From an uncultured bacterium (GTDB lineage Bacteria > Verrucomicrobiota > Kiritimatiellia > RFP12 > UBA1067): 34,737 nt of DNA. Positions 1-9,291 of this stretch are shown here, piece by piece (the stretch's first letter is position 1; every line of letters begins with the position of its first letter). The stretch spans positions 1 to 34,737 of the forward strand of contig CAIZQW010000184.1 in the NCBI GenBank assembly GCA_903935195.1, given 5' to 3'. The notes under the pieces are model-generated. The model was not told the origin of the DNA. It was given only the letters and a program-made list of their open reading frames with translations, and ran no database searches. The translations under genes were made by a program, and so were the position numbers.

Positions 1-110
1 AGGAAGGCTGAATAGGCCTCCAGATTCAGGCGCTTGGCTTCATTGAAACAGGGGATAACCAAGGCGACGCGTTTCGTTTGTTCAACTGCTGTGTTTGGTG
101 ATGGAACCAT
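1..110 (-). CDS. Glycosyltransferase family 2 N-terminus (partial, continues off left edge)
   Basis: Reverse complement from 110 reads MVPSPNTAVEQTKRVALVIPCFNEAKRLNLEAYSAF; VALVIPCFNEAKRL is the typical GT2 N-terminal strand/NE motif. Open at window edge, so absent from ORF track. Confidence 0.75.
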   Translation of the reverse strand, partial: MVPSPNTAVEQTKRVALVIPCFNEAKRLNLEAYSAF

Positions 111-215
111 AAGTTTTTAAGTATACCTGTGTGTGCTTCAAAAGGCAAGCCTGTCGGGGGGGGGCAGAAGTGGCAGTCGGCAGTATCAGTCGGGACATTT
201 GGTGCCTACCAGACT

Positions 216-278
216 GTCTTCACTGTCCTTCGGTCTTTCATCTTGAGTCTTGGTGTCTTAAAGTCTTTGTGTCCTCAC
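216..278. repeat. Degenerate ~8-bp tandem repeat headed by GTCTT/GTCCT
   Basis: GTCYT-type heads at 216, 225, 233, (ATCTT 240), 247, 255, 263, 271; spacing 7-9 bp. Confidence 0.7.
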
Positions 279-415
279 GTTACGCAATATGCAACCAAAT
301 AGTTAAGGGCTTGACGGCAACAATGGAATCCTCTACGCTAGCGCAATCCTTGTTGACAAGGTAGCCTCCTTGCGAGGTAGACTCAATAACACTGTTGGCA
401 GAAGAGGAATCGATA

Positions 416-1243
416 ATGAATAGAGAGACATTGATCAATCATGTGGCAAAGACGACACGAGATATGTGGGATCGAGGTTGGGCAGAAGCAAATGGCGGGA
501 ATGTCAGCCTTCGGTTGAACGATGAGCAAAATGCAGCATTTGCGGGCTTACAAGGTCAATCTGAATGGATTCAGCTTTCCGTAGAGGCTCCGTCGTTGCA
601 GGGTGAGCGTTTCATTTTCACCGGCACGGGCCGCTACTTGCGTAATGTTGAAATCGCCCCTGAGCGGAATATTGGGCTAATCGAATTGAACAACAACGGA
701 ACTGCATATAGGATTTTGTGGGGGTTCGAGCCTAATGGGCGGCCGACATCGGAGTTGGCAGCGCACCTTCTTTCGCATGCCACCATCAAGGACAGCACAA
801 ATAACTACGCGCATGCGGTTATCCATACGCATACCCCGTCAATCATCGCATTGACATATGCCTTTGCGGACCTGTCCACTGCGAAACTGACCGCTCTGCT
901 CTGGCGCATGCACGCGGAGTGCGTTGTCGTGTTTCCGAAAGGGGTTGAATTTCTCCCATGGATGATGGCGGGTAGCGACGACCTGGGACAGGCAACTGCT
1001 GCCGCGCTTCGCCAACGAACCCTCGTGGTCTGGGAGCAGCACGGGATCGTTGGCACGGGACGCAACCTTGATGAGGCGTTTGGTCGGATTTACGTGGCGG
1101 AGAAGGCGGCGGAGATCTACCTGGCTTGCGCGGCTGCCGGTGGTGTGAAGAAGACCTTGACCGATGCCCAGCTTCAGGCAATCGCCGGCAACTTCAGGTG
1201 CAATTGGGAACCATCATTGCTGGCTGGCTGGCCAGGCGTATAA
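416..1243 (+). CDS. rhaD: Rhamnulose-1-phosphate aldolase (class II aldolase family)
   Basis: NGGNVSLRL, GTGRYLRNV, PTSELAAHLLSH, VIHTHTPSIIALTY, VVFPKGVEFLPWMMAGSDDLGQATA and EQHGIVGTGRNLDEAFG closely follow E. coli RhaD. ATG at 416 preferred over the TTG at 395. Confidence 0.9.
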   Translation: MNRETLINHVAKTTRDMWDRGWAEANGGNVSLRLNDEQNAAFAGLQGQSEWIQLSVEAPSLQGERFIFTGTGRYLRNVEIAPERNIGLIELNNNGTAYRILWGFEPNGRPTSELAAHLLSHATIKDSTNNYAHAVIHTHTPSIIALTYAFADLSTAKLTALLWRMHAECVVVFPKGVEFLPWMMAGSDDLGQATAAALRQRTLVVWEQHGIVGTGRNLDEAFGRIYVAEKAAEIYLACAAAGGVKKTLTDAQLQAIAGNFRCNWEPSLLAGWPGV

Positions 1244-1369
1244 CTGAATACGTGACGGAAAATGATGCCAACAATGCCCTGCTGCGTACGTCGCTACGCG
1301 CCGCCGCAGAGGGCTGACGTTCGCCTGGAATCTCCGTCTACGCGGATAAACCTACGGTGGATAAAATAG

Positions 1370-1380
1370 AATAAGGCAAT
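1370..1380 (+). repeat. AATAAGGCAAT direct repeat copy 1
   Basis: Exact 11-mer, also at 1843-1853 and 1859-1869. Confidence 0.7.
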
Positions 1381-1400
1381 AATGGAAGAGGAGCATAAAC

Positions 1401-1720
1401 ATGAGTAAGAATCAACAGGTAAGAGCCATCAGAATTGCTTGGACGTTGACATCGGTTTCGTTGGGTTTCTATCTGGTTGCAATTGCCCTGACCATTATTA
1501 CCGTTCCCTTGTCAATACGTGATTGTCCAATGTTTCTACTTGCTTTACCTTTTATCTTCTTTGTGTTTGTCTTTTCAATCGCGAATTTTATTCATTAGTT
1601 AAGAGAGTCCTCTTAGATCCATTAGGGGAAATTTATTGGTATTTAGATATCTTCCTCATCCCCGTCCCGTTACTCATTTTTCTTGGCGTGTTTATTTATG
1701 AAGAGTTTTTTAGAAGATAA
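1401..1720 (+). pseudogene. Small membrane protein, apparently split by a frameshift (1401-1598 and 1523-1720)
   Basis: Two overlapping hydrophobic ORFs in different frames; joining near 1583-1600 (IANF / YSLVKRVLLDPLGEIYWYLDIFLIPVPLLIFLGVFIYEEFFRR) gives one ~106-aa multi-helix protein. Confidence 0.4.
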
Positions 1721-1735
1721 GGCAGGGGAACCATG

Positions 1736-1763
1736 TATGACACAGTTTATAAACTGTGTCATA
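1736..1763. repeat. Perfect 28-bp palindrome TATGACACAGTTTATAAACTGTGTCATA
   Basis: 14-bp arms, no spacer; read directly from sequence. Confidence 0.95.
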
Positions 1764-1842
1764 GTGCCATTAATCGGTCGTTCAATTTCCAATAAGGCTC
1801 TTTGGCGCAAAGCGAAAACCATTCGCTGAAAGCTTAAGCGGT

Positions 1843-1869
1843 AATAAGGCAATCACGCAATAAGGCAAT
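1843..1869 (+). repeat. AATAAGGCAAT direct repeat copies 2 and 3
   Basis: Exact 11-mers at 1843-1853 and 1859-1869. Confidence 0.7.
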
Positions 1870-1990
1870 GTTTTGAAGTTGTTGACATTTTGTTTGTTGT
1901 GTGAATACCGGAATATTTAGGATGTCTTTAGAGGGGGGTTCGTGGTATACTTTGGCCTCATTTGTAACTTGAAAGAAAGAGGATTTTAAA

Positions 1991-3091
1991 ATGGCACTGG
2001 GTGTTGGAATCGTAGGTCTTCCCAACGTAGGCAAATCAACCTTGTTCAATGCGCTGACGCGTGCGCAGAATGCGGAGGCTGCCAATTATCCATTTTGTAC
2101 GATCGAGCCGAATAAGGCGACCGTCCCTCTTTCGGATATCCGGCTTGACGCGTTGACCAAAATTGCAAAGCCCGAAAAAGTGGTTAAAGCAACGGTAGAC
2201 TTCATTGATATTGCAGGCCTTGTCCGCGGCGCGAGCAAGGGTGAAGGACTCGGAAACAAATTTCTGGCCAATATCCGTGAGAGCAGTGCTATTTTGCAGG
2301 TGGTCCGCTGTTTTGCCGACAATGACGTGGTGCATGTCGAAGGGGGGATTGATCCGATCCGCGACATTGAGATCATTGAGACGGAACTCATCCTGGCGGA
2401 TATGCAATCGCTCGAAAAGCGCTTAGACCGCGTAGGACGCATGGCCCGTTCAGATAAAGACCTGCGTAAAGAGGTCGAAGCCATGGAGCTGCTGATGAAG
2501 CATCTGAATGACGAAAAACCTGTGCGTACCTTCCCTCGCAGTGAGAATGATCCTATTCTGACTACCTTGACCGAGTTGCAACTGCTGACGGATAAGCCGG
2601 TCATCTATTGTGCGAATGTGGGTGAAACGGAAATTGCCCACGACAATGAGCAGGTGGCCCGTGTGAAGGCTTACGCAGCGGCCAAAGGGTGCGACGTGGT
2701 TGTCATCTCGGCGAAGATGGAGGCTGAGATGGTTGGGTTATCGGATGCCGAGCGGGATGATTTTCTCACCTCATACGGTTTGCAGGAAAGCGGTTTGGAC
2801 CAGACCGCCCGGATGGCCTATCATACACTCGGACTTGCCAGTTATTTTACGGTTGGTCCCAAAGAGGTCAGGGCTTGGACCTTCCATCGCGGCTGGAGTG
2901 CGCCGAAGTGCGCGGGTGTGATTCATACGGATTTCGAACGAGGCTTCATTCGTGCGGAGGTTATTGCGTATAACGACTATATCCGGCTAAATGGTGAAGC
3001 AGGGGCAAAGGCCGCAGGTGTGATGCGTGTTGAAGGCAAAGAGTATCTGGTGCAGGACGGGGATGTCATGCACTTCCTCTTTAACGTCTAG
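1991..3091 (+). CDS. ychF: Redox-regulated ATPase/GTPase YchF (OLA1 family)
   Basis: [51 protein letters not shown]-like C-terminus [28 protein letters not shown]. Confidence 0.97.
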   Translation: MALGVGIVGLPNVGKSTLFNALTRAQNAEAANYPFCTIEPNKATVPLSDIRLDALTKIAKPEKVVKATVDFIDIAGLVRGASKGEGLGNKFLANIRESSAILQVVRCFADNDVVHVEGGIDPIRDIEIIETELILADMQSLEKRLDRVGRMARSDKDLRKEVEAMELLMKHLNDEKPVRTFPRSENDPILTTLTELQLLTDKPVIYCANVGETEIAHDNEQVARVKAYAAAKGCDVVVISAKMEAEMVGLSDAERDDFLTSYGLQESGLDQTARMAYHTLGLASYFTVGPKEVRAWTFHRGWSAPKCAGVIHTDFERGFIRAEVIAYNDYIRLNGEAGAKAAGVMRVEGKEYLVQDGDVMHFLFNV

Positions 3092-3117
3092 CCAAAAATT
3101 TTATACTAACAACAAAC

Positions 3118-4335
3118 ATGGAGGATGGGATGATTGCGAAACCTGTTCATGGACAAGGACCCGACGAAAAAGGTTATTTCGGAAAGTATGGAGGAATGTA
3201 TCTTCCTCCGCAATTGGAAAAGCCGTTTGCAGAGATCATCGAGGCCTACCACCGGATCGCGAATGATTCTGCCTTTATTGCCGAGCTGAGAAGTATCCGT
3301 AAGACCTTTCAGGGTCGTCCGACGCCTGTTTATCATGCCCGCACGCTCTCGTTGAAGAATGGTGGGGCGCACATCTATTTGAAGCGTGAAGATCTGAATC
3401 ATACTGGCGCCCACAAAATCAACCATTGCATGGGTGAGGGTTTGCTGGCGAAATTCATGGGGAAGAAAAAGCTGATTGCTGAGACGGGTGCTGGACAGCA
3501 CGGCGTCGCGCTTGCAACAGCCGCTGCCTATTTCGGATTGGAATGTGAAATTCACATGGGCGATGTGGATATCGCCAAGCAAGCACCGAACGTCACACGC
3601 ATGAAGCTTCTGGGCGCAAAGGTGGTGCCGGTCTCGTTTGGTCTTCGGACACTCAAAGAGGCTGTGGACTCCGCCTTCATGGCCTATCTGGCTGATTACG
3701 AAAATTCTATTTATTGCATCGGATCCGTTGTCGGTCCGCATCCCTTCCCGTTGATGGTCCGTGACTTCCAGAAGGTCGTGGGCATCGAGGCCCGTGAACA
3801 ATTTCTGGAGATGACAGGCCAGTTGCCAGAGGCGATCTGTGCGTGCGTCGGAGGCGGTTCGAACGCGATGGGGCTCTTTACGGCCTTCTTGAATGATCCT
3901 GTGGCGATCTATGGTGTCGAGCCTTTAGGGAAAGGCACTGCAGTCGGAGATCATGCTGCGACCATGTCCTACGGACGCGAAGGCATTATTCACGGCTTTA
4001 AGTGCTACTTGCTCCAGAATGACGATGGTTCCCCGGCGCCAGTCTATTCCTGCGCAAGCGGCCTGGATTATCCGGGTGTCGGTCCGGAACATTGCCACCT
4101 AAAGGATTCCGGTCGCGTGCAATATGTGACCTGCTCGGATGATCAATGCAAAGATGCATTCTTCAAGCTCTGTCGCAGTGAGGGAATCATTCCTGCGATT
4201 GAGAGTGCGCATGCAGTTGCGTATGCGCTTGAAAAGGCGCGTGAGATGAAGAAGGGCTCTATTCTTGTGAATCTGAGCGGACGCGGTGACAAGGACATGG
4301 ACTATGTCGTTGAAAACTGGGGCATCGGAGAGTAG
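3118..4335 (+). CDS. trpB: Tryptophan synthase beta subunit
   Basis: [28 protein letters not shown] (PLP lysine), [38 protein letters not shown]. Confidence 0.97.
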   Translation: MEDGMIAKPVHGQGPDEKGYFGKYGGMYLPPQLEKPFAEIIEAYHRIANDSAFIAELRSIRKTFQGRPTPVYHARTLSLKNGGAHIYLKREDLNHTGAHKINHCMGEGLLAKFMGKKKLIAETGAGQHGVALATAAAYFGLECEIHMGDVDIAKQAPNVTRMKLLGAKVVPVSFGLRTLKEAVDSAFMAYLADYENSIYCIGSVVGPHPFPLMVRDFQKVVGIEAREQFLEMTGQLPEAICACVGGGSNAMGLFTAFLNDPVAIYGVEPLGKGTAVGDHAATMSYGREGIIHGFKCYLLQNDDGSPAPVYSCASGLDYPGVGPEHCHLKDSGRVQYVTCSDDQCKDAFFKLCRSEGIIPAIESAHAVAYALEKAREMKKGSILVNLSGRGDKDMDYVVENWGIGE

Positions 4336-4354
4336 TCATTTCCGAAAAGCTGTG

Positions 4355-6076
4355 ATGGATCATCTTCTGGGGATGCGCGACCCTGACACCGGCGTGTGGA
4401 CAGGGGAGCTCTCTTCCAGTGCCCTGAGCACGGCCTTGACCCTTGTGGCCTTGATGAAGGATCCTTCCTGTAAGGATCAGACGGAGGCCTCAGTCGCATG
4501 GCTTCTCGCTCACCAGAATGGAGACGGCGGGTGGGGAGACACATCCTCCAGTCGTTCCAACCTCAGCACCACACTCCTAGTGCGTTCCGCCTTGCGGGTT
4601 GTTGAGCGCAGGCGAACATCCGAGGTGCTGTGCGCTGCGCTTCAGCAGTCAGATGCATGGCTCGTTCGGAAGATCGGTGGAATCTCCTTCCCAACGCTGG
4701 CAAAGGCGCTTCAAGAGATCTATCAGGAGGATCGAACCTTTGCTGTTCCCATCTTGACCTTTGTGGCCATCTGTGAAGAGGATGTCCGTCTGTGGAAAAA
4801 AATTCCCGCCTTGCCCTTTCTGTTTGCCCTCCTGCCACACAGCCTCTATCGTTTTTTCAAACTGGAGGTGGTCAGTTATGCGCTCCCTGCTCTTATTGCA
4901 ATTGGAATGTGTAGGAATAGGTGTCGGGCAGGCAAATGGCGAGGGCTGACACTTAGCGCCCTCTTCGCGAAACCATTATTGGCTAAACTTGAAAAGTTGC
5001 AGCCTGAGCATGGTGGATTCTTGGATGCCACCCCGTTGACAGCCTTTGTCGCAGTGGCCCTTGAGCAGATGGGCTATGAGACGCATCCAGTGACCCAGCG
5101 GGCCAAGGCCTTTCTCAAAGCCTCTCTGCGTCCGGACGGGAGTTGTGCGATTGACTCGAATCTCCGGATCTGGGTGACGAGCCTTGCAACACGTGCGCTG
5201 TTGGCTTGCCGCGATGAGCAGAAGTTTCCGCGTGCGGAACAGGAGCGGATCGCTCGCTGGCTTTTGTCGAAGCAGTTTCAGAAGACGCATCCGTATACCG
5301 GGGCGAAGGCAGGTGGCTGGGCCTGGACCGATTGCGCAGGGGGCGTTCCAGATTCGGATGATACCAGCGGCGCACTGATTGCGCTTTACCATTTGAAACA
5401 ACAGGGGGTTGACGTTCCTGTAGATGACGCAGTCCGTGCTGGACTCGCTTGGTTGAGGAGTGTGCAGAATAGCGATGGAGGGATGCCCACCTTTTGCAAG
5501 GGATGGGGACGATTGCCCTTTGATCGGAGCTGCCCGGATATTTCAGCGCATGCCCTGCTGGCCTTTCTGTATTGGAAGGACCTTGCTGTGGGTGCTGAAG
5601 AGACAATCGAGCGCCTGCTTGCTTATCTGATGCGGACACAATGCGAAGATGGGAGTTGGATCCCGTTATGGTTCGGGAATGAAGAGTCTGCTCTCAAGCT
5701 CAATCCGATCATTGGCACCGCGAGGGTCCTTGATGCCCTTCTGCAACTCCTCAAGGCGGGCCATCCCAGCTCTCCCGTGATTGAGCGGATGGTCACTCAG
5801 AGCATCGCCTTTCTCTTGCGCGAACAGCGGCCAGAGGGCTCCTGGGGGGCGGGGACGTGTGGAACCCATGAGGAGACCGGCTTGGCAGTAATTGCTTTGA
5901 AAAAATCAACCCTTCCTGCTACGCGCGAAGCTGTGGTGCGAGGACGTCGCTGGTTGGTAGAGCAGGGACAGAATCCAGTGCCTGCGCCGATTGGTCTCTA
6001 TTTCTCATTGCTTTGGTATCACGAAAAAATGTATCCTTGGGTGTGGACCCTGGAGGCTTTGGCAGAAAATGACTGA
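4355..6076 (+). CDS. Squalene-hopene cyclase-like class II terpene cyclase / prenyltransferase-squalene oxidase repeat protein
   Basis: QW-type repeats (QNGDGGWGD, QNSDGGMPTF, QCEDGSWIPLWFGNE, QRPEGSWGAG) and a canonical DXDD acid motif in GGWAWTDCAGGVPDSDDTSGALIAL. Start ATG 4355 (GTG 4352 also possible). Confidence 0.8.
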   Translation: MDHLLGMRDPDTGVWTGELSSSALSTALTLVALMKDPSCKDQTEASVAWLLAHQNGDGGWGDTSSSRSNLSTTLLVRSALRVVERRRTSEVLCAALQQSDAWLVRKIGGISFPTLAKALQEIYQEDRTFAVPILTFVAICEEDVRLWKKIPALPFLFALLPHSLYRFFKLEVVSYALPALIAIGMCRNRCRAGKWRGLTLSALFAKPLLAKLEKLQPEHGGFLDATPLTAFVAVALEQMGYETHPVTQRAKAFLKASLRPDGSCAIDSNLRIWVTSLATRALLACRDEQKFPRAEQERIARWLLSKQFQKTHPYTGAKAGGWAWTDCAGGVPDSDDTSGALIALYHLKQQGVDVPVDDAVRAGLAWLRSVQNSDGGMPTFCKGWGRLPFDRSCPDISAHALLAFLYWKDLAVGAEETIERLLAYLMRTQCEDGSWIPLWFGNEESALKLNPIIGTARVLDALLQLLKAGHPSSPVIERMVTQSIAFLLREQRPEGSWGAGTCGTHEETGLAVIALKKSTLPATREAVVRGRRWLVEQGQNPVPAPIGLYFSLLWYHEKMYPWVWTLEALAEND

Positions 6077-6800
6077 GACACGTGACACTAGTGATTCAAC
6101 ATTAGCTTCGTTGGAAGAGAAGATCGGCTATGTCTTTAGAGACAAAGCGCTCGTGAAGCGCGCGTTGACAGCTCCCTCGTATCGCGCAACGCATGCCTTG
6201 GGTCCGCAGGAGGATAACCAGCGGCTGGAGTTTTTGGGGGATGCCGTTCTCGGGTTGCTGGCTGCGGAGTATGCCTATCATCGCTTTGACCATCAGGCAG
6301 AGGGTTTCCTGACGATTCAGCGGAGCCATCTGGCGAGCGGCCGGGCATTGGCTGATACGGCGCGTCAGATCGGACTCGGAAGTTATTTGCGAATTGGACG
6401 CAGTGATGAAAACACGGGTGGCGTTGAAAAGGACAGGCTCCTCGCGGATGCACTTGAGGCGTTGCTAGGAGCGGCCTGGATTGATGGCGGAATGCCAGCC
6501 GTCACCACGATCTTCCAAAAGATTCTCCAGCAGAAGGTCGAGGAGGCCCCTGCCAACCATTGGGAAAATAATCCAAAGGGTTGTTTGCAATCTATCTGTC
6601 AGCACCATGCCTGGCCAGACTCGCCGACCTACGAACTTCTCGCGTCAACAGGTTTGGCACATGAGCCGATCTACACGGTGCGTGTTAGCGTAGCAGGGGG
6701 TATCGAGGCGACAGGGACAGGACGTTCCAAGCGCATTGCCGAGGCAAATGCCGCGACGCATCTGCTCAGCATCCTCGCGGAGAAGAATATTTTGTCCTGA
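6069..6800 (+). CDS. rnc: Ribonuclease III
   Basis: NQRLEFLGDAVLGLLAAEY signature, DALEALLGAAWIDGG, C-terminal dsRBD. ATG at 6069 overlaps the upstream CDS end by 8 nt. Confidence 0.95.
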   Translation: MTETRDTSDSTLASLEEKIGYVFRDKALVKRALTAPSYRATHALGPQEDNQRLEFLGDAVLGLLAAEYAYHRFDHQAEGFLTIQRSHLASGRALADTARQIGLGSYLRIGRSDENTGGVEKDRLLADALEALLGAAWIDGGMPAVTTIFQKILQQKVEEAPANHWENNPKGCLQSICQHHAWPDSPTYELLASTGLAHEPIYTVRVSVAGGIEATGTGRSKRIAEANAATHLLSILAEKNILS

Positions 6801-6806
6801 ACAAAT

Positions 6807-6856
6807 CAGAGGGCAGAGGACAGAAGTCAGAGGTCTGATCTCCGACCTCCGATCTT
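6807..6856. repeat. Degenerate heptanucleotide tandem repeat that forms a hairpin between convergent genes
   Basis: CAGAGGG CAGAGGA CAGAAGT CAGAGGT CTGATCTC CGACCTC CGATCTT; GTCAGAGGTC pairs with GACCTCCGAT (with wobble). Confidence 0.65.
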
Positions 6857-6861
6857 TGAAC

Positions 6862-7434
6862 TTATGACCCTGGGTGGACGAAGGGGGTCTTTGATGCGCA
6901 GAGGGGGCACACGGTAGGTTCCCAGACCTCTGGAGCCATCTTCAGGAGCGAGAGCGTGGGTGTGCCAAAGGAGGCCTGCCCAGCGCTACGATCCACGAGG
7001 ACCAAAACAGCGACGACTTCCGCACCTGCGGCTTTCACAATATCAATGGTCTCTTGGACACGTCCGCCACGGGTGATCACATCCTCGGCAACAATATAGC
7101 GCTCGCCGGGCTTAATGGTGAAGCGGCGCATGACAAGTTTATTGTCCTGTTTCTCTGCGAACACGCACTTCACATCCAGCTCGCGTGCGACTTCGTGTCC
7201 GACTAAAATGCCACCCAAGGCTGGCGAGATCACGCCATCAATATTTCCAATCTTCATCTCGGCTTGCATCCGCTTGACCAGTTCGCTGCAGAGGAGCCCT
7301 GCAATACGGGGATAACGCAAGACATTGGCGCATTGGAAAAAGCGATTGCTGTGTAAGCCAGACCGCAGTTCGAAATGGCCTGTCAGCAAGGCACCGGTAT
7401 CTGCAAGCATTTTGAGAATATCTGTTTCGTTCAT
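6862..7434 (-). CDS. pyrE: Orotate phosphoribosyltransferase
   Basis: TGHFELRSGLHSNRFFQCANVL, GVISPALGGILVGHEVA, PRPP motif YIVAEDVITRGGRVQETI. Confidence 0.93.
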   Translation of the reverse strand: MNETDILKMLADTGALLTGHFELRSGLHSNRFFQCANVLRYPRIAGLLCSELVKRMQAEMKIGNIDGVISPALGGILVGHEVARELDVKCVFAEKQDNKLVMRRFTIKPGERYIVAEDVITRGGRVQETIDIVKAAGAEVVAVLVLVDRSAGQASFGTPTLSLLKMAPEVWEPTVCPLCASKTPFVHPGS

Positions 7435-7457
7435 AAGGATTCCTTTTTGTTGTTTGT

Positions 7458-8150
7458 TTACAGTGGGTGAATCACGCCATTTCTCAGTTCCACCTGTCGT
7501 GTCATACGGCGCGCGCAGTCGCGAGCGTGTGTCACAAGCAGGAAAGTCGCACCTTCTTCAGCGTTCAACGCGAGGAGTAAGTCTAGCAGGCGTTGTGCTG
7601 TATCATAGTCCAGAGAGCCGGTCGGCTCATCGGCAAGGAGGAGAGAGGGCTTCATGATGAGTGCGCGGGCGACCGCGACGCGTTGGCACTCACCGCCAGA
7701 GAGTTGGCCGGGGAAATGGGTTTTGCGATCAGCGAGGCCGACACGCTCCAGCAGATAATTCGCCCTCGCGCTATGTTCCAGCGCATGCGTTTGAGGCGCG
7801 GCCCAGGTCGGGACAAGGACGTTTTCCAGGGCGGTCAGCTGCGGGAGTAGGATATGCGACTGAAAGACAAAGCCAACTTCTCGGTTGCGAAATTGTGCGC
7901 GAGCCTCTTCATCCAACGTTGCAAGCTCACGTCCATTGACACGCACCTCACCTGAATCAGCGGTATCGAGCGCACCGATCAGTTGCAAGAGCGTGGTCTT
8001 GCCTGAACCAGAGGCGCCTGTTATGGCAATGGTCTCGCCAGCCCCGACATGGAGGTCTACGCCCTTCAAGACAGGGGTTGGTGAGGCACCTGTCTGAAAT
8101 GTTTTGATCACCTGTGAGAGTTGAATATCAGCACCTGAAGTCACGCTCAT
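7458..8150 (-). CDS. ABC transporter ATP-binding protein, LolD/MacB-type
   Basis: Walker [11 protein letters not shown]-loop [21 protein letters not shown], signature [15 protein letters not shown], Walker [13 protein letters not shown]. Confidence 0.92.
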   Translation of the reverse strand: MSVTSGADIQLSQVIKTFQTGASPTPVLKGVDLHVGAGETIAITGASGSGKTTLLQLIGALDTADSGEVRVNGRELATLDEEARAQFRNREVGFVFQSHILLPQLTALENVLVPTWAAPQTHALEHSARANYLLERVGLADRKTHFPGQLSGGECQRVAVARALIMKPSLLLADEPTGSLDYDTAQRLLDLLLALNAEEGATFLLVTHARDCARRMTRQVELRNGVIHPL

Positions 8151-8151
8151 C

Positions 8152-9291
8152 TTAAAATCCCTTCATGCAAAGAAGTTCACCATCCGCCAACAGGAGGCAT
8201 TGTCCGCGAGGTCCGGGAGAGAGGCCTTGGAGATTATCGCCCGGCGACGAGCGAGAAAGCGCTTTCCTGTCAGCCAGACGGAAGGTGATAATGATATGTC
8301 TGGCAATGCTCCAGAAGACTCCTTCGTGGACAATTGTTTCATCAAAGCGCGGTGCGAGTTGGATTTCACCATCCGGGATGAACTGGGCCTGTCCCCATTG
8401 CCAGTAGGTGAGCTTTCCCTCGGGAGTAGACATCATAAATCGGGTTGCATCCACCAAGGCCGGCGTGGCGAAGGTTTCGGTGTCTGAAAGTTTTACGCGT
8501 GCAAGGCAGGTCAGTTGGATCGGATCAAGCAGGACCAGCGTGCCTGCCTGTGTGCCAACCACTAATTGGCCTGTCGGAAGGCGGAGGAGGCTTCCCGCGA
8601 CCTGTTCATCGTCTTTCAATGGGATGGAGCCTGTTAAGTGTCCATTCGTGAGGGAGAAGAGATAGACAGTTGCATCGCAGTTGCCATAGGCGACTGTTTC
8701 GCCGAAGCAGATGGCTGGACCATCGGTGCGATTTGTGGCTGGGCTGCGCCAGAGGGTCTGGCCATCTTTAGCGCGTAGGCAGAGGAGTGTGCCCTCTTCC
8801 TGTGAAAGAAGGATAAGGACTGTCTCGGACTGGAGTGTACTCACCACGGGTGGCTGCACGCAGAACAGGTTGGTTTCACGTTTCCAGAGGAGTTCCCCAG
8901 TGGATGTTTTAAAGCAGGCGAGTTCCCCTTTCTGTGTCATGGCGCAGACGGTCTCGTTGTCAATGCGTGCAGAGGCCTGCCATGAGCAATTTGAATAAGC
9001 AGCCTGCCAGCGAAGGCTTCCCTCATCTGTCAGAAGAAAAGCTTCACCTTTTTGAGAGGTGAGCAACCATCCATTAGGCAGGCGGGTAGGCGTGTTGAGG
9101 GTTGATGGAGCCTTTATTCGCCAGAGAACAGGGGATGTTTGAGGAGGGGTGTTCACAGCCGGCAGGGAAGGAGATTGTTCGCCTTGCTTCGCGGGTGTTT
9201 TCGTGTTTGCTGGGAGGACAGTGAAAAGCGCGGTTGCCGCAGCAACAAACAAACAAAAGAAGAGAGCTATGATCAGTCGTTGCCCCTTCAT
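8152..9291 (-). CDS. PQQ-type beta-propeller repeat protein with N-terminal signal/anchor
   Basis: MKGQRLIIALFFCLFVAAATALFTVL anchor; repeats such as GELACFKTSTGELLWKRET, GTLLCLRAKDGQTLWRSPA. ATG 9291 overlaps the upstream TGA as ATGA. Confidence 0.75.
   Translation of the reverse strand: MKGQRLIIALFFCLFVAAATALFTVLPANTKTPAKQGEQSPSLPAVNTPPQTSPVLWRIKAPSTLNTPTRLPNGWLLTSQKGEAFLLTDEGSLRWQAAYSNCSWQASARIDNETVCAMTQKGELACFKTSTGELLWKRETNLFCVQPPVVSTLQSETVLILLSQEEGTLLCLRAKDGQTLWRSPATNRTDGPAICFGETVAYGNCDATVYLFSLTNGHLTGSIPLKDDEQVAGSLLRLPTGQLVVGTQAGTLVLLDPIQLTCLARVKLSDTETFATPALVDATRFMMSTPEGKLTYWQWGQAQFIPDGEIQLAPRFDETIVHEGVFWSIARHIIITFRLADRKALSRSSPGDNLQGLSPGPRGQCLLLADGELLCMKGF

Noticed and set aside
131-364. 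77-aa plus-strand ORF
   Set aside because: Lies over the GTCTT tandem repeat and has no recognisable domain; likely non-coding.
805-1181. Three minus-strand ORFs antisense to rhaD
   Set aside because: Fully inside a confident gene, low-complexity Arg/Ser/Pro-rich products, no motifs.
1882-1951. Possible ychF promoters (TTGACA at 1882; extended -10 TGGTATACT at 1943)
   Set aside because: Neither has both a good -35 and a good -10 at proper spacing; too weak to list as a feature.
2036-2604. Minus-strand ORFs antisense to ychF
   Set aside because: Antisense shadow ORFs of a conserved gene.
3106-3801. 231-aa minus-strand ORF antisense to trpB
   Set aside because: Long but fully overlaps trpB on the opposite strand; no recognisable family.
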